Position numbers and translations under genes: made by a program
DNA from: Brucella pseudogrignonensis
Lineage (GTDB): Bacteria; Pseudomonadota; Alphaproteobacteria; Rhizobiales; Rhizobiaceae
Direction: 5' to 3'
Length of the DNA: 64,000 nucleotides
Assembly: GCF_002252525.1 (NCBI RefSeq)
Contig: NZ_NNRM01000048.1
Coordinates: 156,042-220,041, forward strand
Part shown: one piece after another, positions 59,761-64,000 of the stretch
Layout of the letters: every line of letters begins with the position of its first letter
Position numbering within the stretch: position 1 is the stretch's first letter
Notes under the pieces: model-generated
The model's database searches: none
Seen by the model: only the letters and a program-made list of their open reading frames with translations
What the model was told of the DNA's origin: nothing

Positions 59761-60810
59761 TCAGCTTGCGAAGCGTCCGATCCACTGGTGCCACTGATCT
59801 TCACTTCCGTGGAAGACATTCAGATCGATCTTACCGTTTACACCCTGCGACAATCCTGAGCCGGAATACTGCCAGAAGACCCAGCGACGGCCCGGATAGA
59901 CCTTGGATGGATGTTGCGCGACAGCACGCAGCCAGAACGGATAATCGGTAAACGCACCCTTCAAATTATCATCGTAAAAATCTGGTGCGGTGTAGATAAC
60001 CGGACGCTTGCCATAATGGCGCTCAAGCGCATCCATGAAAACCTGCATCTTTTCACGAACCTGAGCAGGCGATGGACGACGCTTGCAAGACGAGTCGCCG
60101 TTCCATTCAACGTCGATAACCGGCGGCAGCGCATCTGGATCAACCGGCACGTTCCGAATGAACCAATCAGCCTGCTGACTGGCTACGCGGCACCAATAGA
60201 AGAAGTGATACGCACCACGCTTCAGGCCTGCGGCCTTGGCATCACGCCAGTTCTTGCGGAACATTGGATCGAGATGATCGCCGCCATCGGTCGCTTTGAT
60301 ATAGGCAAAATTCGCACCGTTCTGTCGCAACGTTGCCCAGTCAATGTCTCCCTGCCAACGCGAAACATCTACACCATGCACTGCATGCCTGCGTGGCGAA
60401 ACACTACCGAAGTTGATCGGCTTCGCATCGCGGAAGCGCTGGCTGTAGACCTTATTGCGCGTTTGCCGATCAAGGCGAACAGGTGGATAAGCCGCGACTT
60501 CCGGCTTGGGAACCGAGATTGGAGCCACCACACGCTGCTCTGGACGCTGCGTCAATGGTGCAGGCGGCTCGTTTTTAAATGGGCCCGCATCAGGAACCGG
60601 ACCAGCCCAGGCAAGAACTTCTTCCTGCGGTGCGGATGGCATCGATTGCGGGGCTCTCGCCATTTCTGTCAAAGGTGCAGAAGGCCTGACAACCGAGCTG
60701 GTCAGCTCTGCAGATGGCTGCGGCATGATACTGTCGATGCCGGAACTAGACGTGCAACCCGCCAAAGCGGTGCAGGCAAGGGCAATTGCTGACACAACCG
60801 AAAAACGCAT
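59761..60810 (-). CDS. GH25 muramidase-like lipoprotein
   Basis: A 349-aa predicted lipoprotein. The lipobox LAGC is near residue 19, after a hydrophobic signal. A Pro/Ala/Ser-rich linker (about residues 25-130) leads to a glycosyl hydrolase 25 domain (about 140-345). Its active-site residues are in GVDVSRWQGDIDW, FAYIKATDGGD and PPVIDVEWNGD (catalytic D and E), with a final WVFWQYS..G...GKIDLNVF block. It probably cuts peptidoglycan while anchored in the envelope, for wall remodelling. ATG 60810 gives the proper lipoprotein signal; an ATG five codons upstream does not. Confidence 0.9.
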   Translation of the reverse strand: MRFSVVSAIALACTALAGCTSSSGIDSIMPQPSAELTSSVVRPSAPLTEMARAPQSMPSAPQEEVLAWAGPVPDAGPFKNEPPAPLTQRPEQRVVAPISVPKPEVAAYPPVRLDRQTRNKVYSQRFRDAKPINFGSVSPRRHAVHGVDVSRWQGDIDWATLRQNGANFAYIKATDGGDHLDPMFRKNWRDAKAAGLKRGAYHFFYWCRVASQQADWFIRNVPVDPDALPPVIDVEWNGDSSCKRRPSPAQVREKMQVFMDALERHYGKRPVIYTAPDFYDDNLKGAFTDYPFWLRAVAQHPSKVYPGRRWVFWQYSGSGLSQGVNGKIDLNVFHGSEDQWHQWIGRFAS

Positions 60811-61019
60811 GATACCCGTACACAAAACTCAGGCGCTCTACAGCCAAACCAAAACTGGTTGCAGAAATGCCATCAACCAACACCCGCAACGCTCCTCCCG
60901 AGCTATTTGCTAACCAAAGATTACCGCCAAAAGCTGAATCCAAAGTTTACGAAATGCTTAAACGGGCCGGGGTGAAAATGATTTCTGTGTTTTTGCGCTG
61001 ATAATTTTTGCGAACTGTG

Positions 61020-61301
61020 TCAGGCACGCTTCGCTGGAAGATCGAAGTCCTGCGGAAAGAACTGTTCCGCATAAGGCTTAGGCTTAACGCTCTCAATCTG
61101 AAGCATCAGCTCGGCGATCTTTTCGGGGCTCGAAATACCGCATTCATAGATTTGGATAATTTCGCGCGACATCTCATCCTTTTGCGGAGAGGTGATCGGG
61201 CAGCGTCCGAGAACTTCACACGTCTTTAGATAGGCCGCCTGCAACTGTTCGAGCTCAGCGGGCTTGAAACGCTTAAAATAATAATCTCTCGAAAACGGCA
61301 T
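61020..61301 (-). CDS. Small conserved protein, paralogue of the next gene
   Basis: A 93-aa cytoplasmic protein of unknown function. The pattern FKPAELEQLQAAYLKTCEVLGRCPIT...KDEMSREIIQIYECGISSPEKIAELMLQIE is shared with the gene at 61435-61659. Both begin MPF. It carries an extra C-terminal tail (KPKPYAEQFFPQDFDLPAKRA). Two or three helices are expected, and the pair of cysteines around LGRC is conserved between the copies. I do not recognise the family name. Confidence 0.7.
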   Translation of the reverse strand: MPFSRDYYFKRFKPAELEQLQAAYLKTCEVLGRCPITSPQKDEMSREIIQIYECGISSPEKIAELMLQIESVKPKPYAEQFFPQDFDLPAKRA

Positions 61302-61434
61302 ATTGTTTCATTCGCAGTCTGGTCGTGATTGACCGGATTTCATAACCTGTGACGATACTTTTCAAGGCATGTCTTTAGTAAAACTGAACACTTTACTATC
61401 ATACTTAGGGATAGTTTACATTCAGTAACTGGTT

Positions 61435-61659
61435 TCAACTGCGCATAAGTTCTACTCGCGCTGCGATTGCAGCAATTTTTTCTGGATCATGTTCACCAGA
61501 TTCATATGTCCTGATGATCGCACGGGCGAGTTCGTTTTTCGCCTCATGGGTTGTCGGGCAGCGGTCTAACATGGCACAGCTGCGGTTATAGGCGGCTTGC
61601 AGAACTTGCAAGTCCTCAGGCGTGAACGTTCCGCGATATTGGCTGCCTCGAAATGGCAT
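61435..61659 (-). CDS. Small conserved protein, paralogue of the preceding gene
   Basis: A 74-aa cytoplasmic protein with FTPEDLQVLQAAYNRSCAMLDRCPTT..AKNELARAIIRTYESGEHDPEKIAAIAARVELM. It aligns with the 93-aa protein 133 bases downstream, including both cysteines. A GGAGAG ribosome site supports ATG 61659. The pair arose by local duplication. Function is unknown; the short helical composition would suit a protein-binding module. Confidence 0.7.
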   Translation of the reverse strand: MPFRGSQYRGTFTPEDLQVLQAAYNRSCAMLDRCPTTHEAKNELARAIIRTYESGEHDPEKIAAIAARVELMRS

Positions 61660-61832
61660 TTTTGCTCTCCCCAACTTTTTGATTGAAGCTCGAATTTAAG
61701 AGGAAAGCAACTGCATTTTGATGACGAGGTGATATACCAGCTTTGGAAGGCTAGCGGCCAGCTTCAAACCTTCACAAGACAAGGCGTGGTCGCTATAAAC
61801 TTAAGTAAAAGCTCAATTAAAAGGATAAGATA

Positions 61833-62351
61833 GTGAAAATCGGCGTCGTTACAGTCTCAGACCGTGCAAGCCGCGGCGAATACGAAGATTTGAGCGGTCC
61901 TGCTATCGAAAACTGGCTAAAAAGCGCGATTGTAACGCCTTACGAAATTGATAAACGCGTCATTCCGGATGGTATGGAATCCGTGCGTGATACGCTTATC
62001 GATCTCGTCGATAATGTTGGGTGCGATTTGATCCTGACAACAGGCGGAACTGGCCCAAGCCCGCGCGATGAAACACCGGAGGCGATGAAGGCTGTTCTGC
62101 ATAAGGAACTGCCGGGTTTTGGTGAACAAATGCGTCGTGCAAGTCTTGAGCAGACGCCGACAGCCGTTCTTTCGCGCCAGACGGCAGGAAGCCGTGGCAA
62201 AAGCTTCATTCTCAATCTGCCGGGGAAGCCAGTCTCGATCGCTATGACACTGCAGGCCGTGTTCCCTGCCATTCCTTATTGTCTCGATCTTATTGGTGCA
62301 GGGCGTATCGAAACCGATCCAGCTGTCGTCAAAGCACATCGTCCCGGTTGA
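61833..62351 (+). CDS. mogA: Molybdopterin adenylyltransferase
   Basis: A 172-aa MogA-type enzyme that adenylates molybdopterin before molybdate insertion. The family blocks are KIGVVTVSDRASRGEYEDLSGPAI, LILTTGGTGPSPRDETPEA and LNLPGKPVSI. It is closer to MogA than to MoaB because of the PGFGEQMR and TAVLSRQ segments. The start is GTG 61833 with AAGGA seven bases upstream. No other cofactor gene is adjacent. A short hairpin (GCTCGCG 62353-62359 with CGCGAGC 62366-62372) follows and may act as a terminator. Confidence 0.93.
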   Translation: MKIGVVTVSDRASRGEYEDLSGPAIENWLKSAIVTPYEIDKRVIPDGMESVRDTLIDLVDNVGCDLILTTGGTGPSPRDETPEAMKAVLHKELPGFGEQMRRASLEQTPTAVLSRQTAGSRGKSFILNLPGKPVSIAMTLQAVFPAIPYCLDLIGAGRIETDPAVVKAHRPG

Positions 62352-62352
62352 A

Positions 62353-62378
62353 GCTCGCGGATTATCGCGAGCATTTAA
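62353..62378 (+). terminator. Probable terminator after mogA
   Basis: GCTCGCG (62353-62359) pairs with CGCGAGC (62366-62372) around GATTAT, followed by ATTTAA; the T-run is weak. Confidence 0.55.
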
Positions 62379-62488
62379 TCCGCTGTCGCGACGCAATTGC
62401 GCAACCCAGCTTTGCGCTTTTGCATAAATTGCACACTTGCATTTCCCTGATTTGAAGCCGACTATTGGTGAAAAAGAAGGGGAATTAA

Positions 62489-63901
62489 GTGAAGCCATTT
62501 GATGAGATGCTCAACCATGGCGGGAGTGTTCGCCAACCTTATGAATTTCTCAAGCAGTGGCTAGACCAGCAGGATCAGCACAAACTTCTGCAAAAAACAC
62601 ATGATGCGGAAAGCGTTTTTCGAAAAACCGGCATCACCTTTGCGGTCTATGGTGATCAGGACGCTGCGGAACGGCTTATTCCGTTCGATATTATTCCGCG
62701 TATCATTTCCGGTCAGGAATGGCGAAGGCTATCGCAAGGCATCGAACAGCGCGTGATGGCGCTCAACGCTTTTCTTGATGATATTTATCATCGTCAGGAA
62801 ATAGTCCGGGCAGGGCGCATTCCAAAGGAACTCATCACCAATAATGAGGCATTCCTGCCCGAAATGATTGGATTTCGTCCGCCGGGCAATGTCTACACGC
62901 ATATTATCGGTGTTGATATCGTGCGGACGGCTGAAAACCAGTTTTACGTGCTGGAAGACAATGCGCGCACGCCTTCCGGCGTTTCCTACATGTTGGAAAA
63001 CCGCGAAACCATGATGCAGCTTTTTCCGGAGCTGTTTCAGAATGTGAAAGTTCGCCCGGTCGAGAACTATCCGCAACTGCTGCGTCAGTCATTGGCAAGC
63101 GTTGCACCACCCGGAACGCAAGGGGTGCCGACTGTCGCAGTTCTCACGCCGGGCATCTACAATTCAGCCTATTTCGAACATGCGTTTCTGGCTGACCAGA
63201 TGGGCGTCGAACTGGTCGAGGGTAGCGACCTGCGCGTTGTGGATGGTCGTGTCGCGATGCGAACGACAAAGGGCTATCGCACCATTGATGTGCTTTACAG
63301 GCGCGTTGATGACGATTTTCTTGATCCGTTGACATTCCGTCCAGACTCAACGCTCGGCGTTGCGGGCATCATGGATGTCTACCGTGCTGGCAATATAACG
63401 ATTGCCAATGCGCCGGGCACAGGAATTGCCGATGACAAGGCCATCTATTCCTACATGCCGGAAATTGTCGAGTTCTACACCGGCCGCAAGGCAATCCTCG
63501 AGAATGTGCCGACATGGCGCTGTTCGGAACCCGATAGTCTTGCCTATGTGCTCGATAATCTGGCCGATCTGGTGGTCAAGGAAGTGCATGGCTCAGGCGG
63601 CTACGGAATGCTGGTTGGGCCTGCCGCGACCAAAGCCGAGCGCGATGCGTTTGCTCAAAAACTCAAAGCACGTCCACGCAACTATATCGCACAGCCAACA
63701 TTGGCACTCTCAACAACGCCAATCTTTACCGAAAGCGGCCTTGCGCCACGTCACGTCGATTTGCGTCCTTTCGTTCTCGTGTCAGATCGTATCCGGATCA
63801 CGCCGGGCGGATTGACACGGGTGGCGCTCAAGGAAGGTTCGCTTGTTGTGAATTCCAGCCAGGGTGGCGGCACCAAGGATACTTGGGTACTCGACGATTA
63901 A
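62489..63901 (+). CDS. Circularly permuted ATP-grasp protein (DUF404/DUF407)
   Basis: A 470-aa member of the circularly permuted ATP-grasp type 2 family. Family blocks are GVDIVRTAENQFYVLEDNARTPSGVSYMLENRE near residue 148, LTPGIYNSAYFEHAFLADQMGVELVEG near 220, DVLYRRVDDDFLDPL, and KEVHGSGGYGMLVGPAATKAER near 365. These enzymes are predicted to form peptide or amide bonds using ATP. The start is GTG 62489 with AAGGGG upstream. It is followed after 58 bases by an alpha-E domain gene, the standard first two genes of a conserved operon that often continues with a transglutaminase-like and a proteasome-like protease gene. Substrate is unknown. Confidence 0.9.
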   Translation: MKPFDEMLNHGGSVRQPYEFLKQWLDQQDQHKLLQKTHDAESVFRKTGITFAVYGDQDAAERLIPFDIIPRIISGQEWRRLSQGIEQRVMALNAFLDDIYHRQEIVRAGRIPKELITNNEAFLPEMIGFRPPGNVYTHIIGVDIVRTAENQFYVLEDNARTPSGVSYMLENRETMMQLFPELFQNVKVRPVENYPQLLRQSLASVAPPGTQGVPTVAVLTPGIYNSAYFEHAFLADQMGVELVEGSDLRVVDGRVAMRTTKGYRTIDVLYRRVDDDFLDPLTFRPDSTLGVAGIMDVYRAGNITIANAPGTGIADDKAIYSYMPEIVEFYTGRKAILENVPTWRCSEPDSLAYVLDNLADLVVKEVHGSGGYGMLVGPAATKAERDAFAQKLKARPRNYIAQPTLALSTTPIFTESGLAPRHVDLRPFVLVSDRIRITPGGLTRVALKEGSLVVNSSQGGGTKDTWVLDD

Positions 63902-63959
63902 AACACATAACACGCAGCAACTGACACGAAGATCAGAGCGTGAAAAGGGGAATGATTTT

Positions 63960-64000
63960 ATGCTTCTTGGCCGTACGGCAAATGGGCTTTACTGGATGTT
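63960..64000 (+). CDS. Alpha-E domain protein, start only
   Basis: ATG 63960, preceded by AGGGG, begins MLLGRTANGLYWM, the N-terminal signature of alpha-E (DUF403) proteins that accompany the circularly permuted ATP-grasp partner. The gene runs off the right edge; nothing more can be said. Confidence 0.75.
   Translation, partial: MLLGRTANGLYWM

Noticed and set aside
59911-60792. Long plus-strand open frame (293 codons) opposite the GH25 gene
   Set aside because: The minus-strand GH25 protein has clear catalytic motifs and a lipoprotein signal; the opposite frame has none.
1-64000. Insertion sequences, prophage, integrases or attachment sites near tRNA-Asn
   Set aside because: No transposase, integrase or flanking direct repeats were seen; the tRNA is intact and followed by ordinary small genes.

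Overview
The window reads as a chromosomal segment of an alphaproteobacterium of the order Hyphomicrobiales, most like Ochrobactrum/Brucella. This rests on the gene content: a BhuA-type haem receptor, sitABCD with a Mur-like palindrome, RirA-type iron boxes, the dctA/dctBD arrangement of rhizobia, choline-sulfate genes, and an anti-Shine-Dalgarno small RNA of the alphaproteobacterial type. I see no insertion sequence, phage, CRISPR array or rRNA operon. It looks like metabolic and transport DNA, with about 62 protein genes and one tRNA.

Region 1-9.7 kb: a truncated D-aminopeptidase-like hydrolase, adenine deaminase (ade) and mgtC. A probable basic amino acid catabolism group follows: an Lrp regulator, a saccharopine/lysine dehydrogenase-like enzyme, two tandem paralogous binding proteins, an FAD amino acid oxidase and an aldo/keto reductase. 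Region 9.7-15.5 kb: a minus-strand polyamine/iron-type ABC operon ending in a LacI regulator and a 2H phosphoesterase, with repeated TGCAC-N4-GTGCA operator candidates. Region 15.7-19.3 kb: sitABCD (Mn/Fe uptake).

Region 19.5-29.2 kb: an AraC regulator, tRNA-Asn, several very small membrane or secreted proteins, an LprI-like protein, a DnaQ-like exonuclease, an unrecognised 313-aa protein, a frameshifted rcnB-like gene, a DUF808 protein, a divergent SDR/LysR pair and a polysaccharide deacetylase. Region 29.2-32.8 kb: choline-sulfate utilisation (regulator, choX, betC). Region 32.8-39.3 kb: a GntR regulator, an Asp/Glu/hydantoin racemase and a complete branched-chain-amino-acid-type ABC transporter, probably one regulon.

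Region 39.7-51.4 kb: a PerM-family protein, then an intergenic region with a three-hairpin CCUCCUCCC small RNA. Iron genes follow: bhuA, a siderophore-interacting protein, a second TonB receptor, an AraC regulator and an orphan FhuC-like ATPase. Perfect TGA-N9-TCA boxes precede both receptors. An ABC exporter and a DUF488 gene lie between them. Region 51.4-56.2 kb: dctD-dctB divergent from dctA, with two UAS palindromes and a sigma-54 promoter. Region 56.2-64 kb: NDH-2, a MarR regulator, a 33-aa membrane protein, metA behind a SAM-I/SAM-IV-like riboswitch, a GH25 lipoprotein, two small paralogous proteins, mogA, and the start of an ATP-grasp/alpha-E operon that runs off the right edge.

The main leads are the small RNA, the metA riboswitch, the paired iron boxes, the phosphoesterase-linked ABC operon and the set of micro-proteins.
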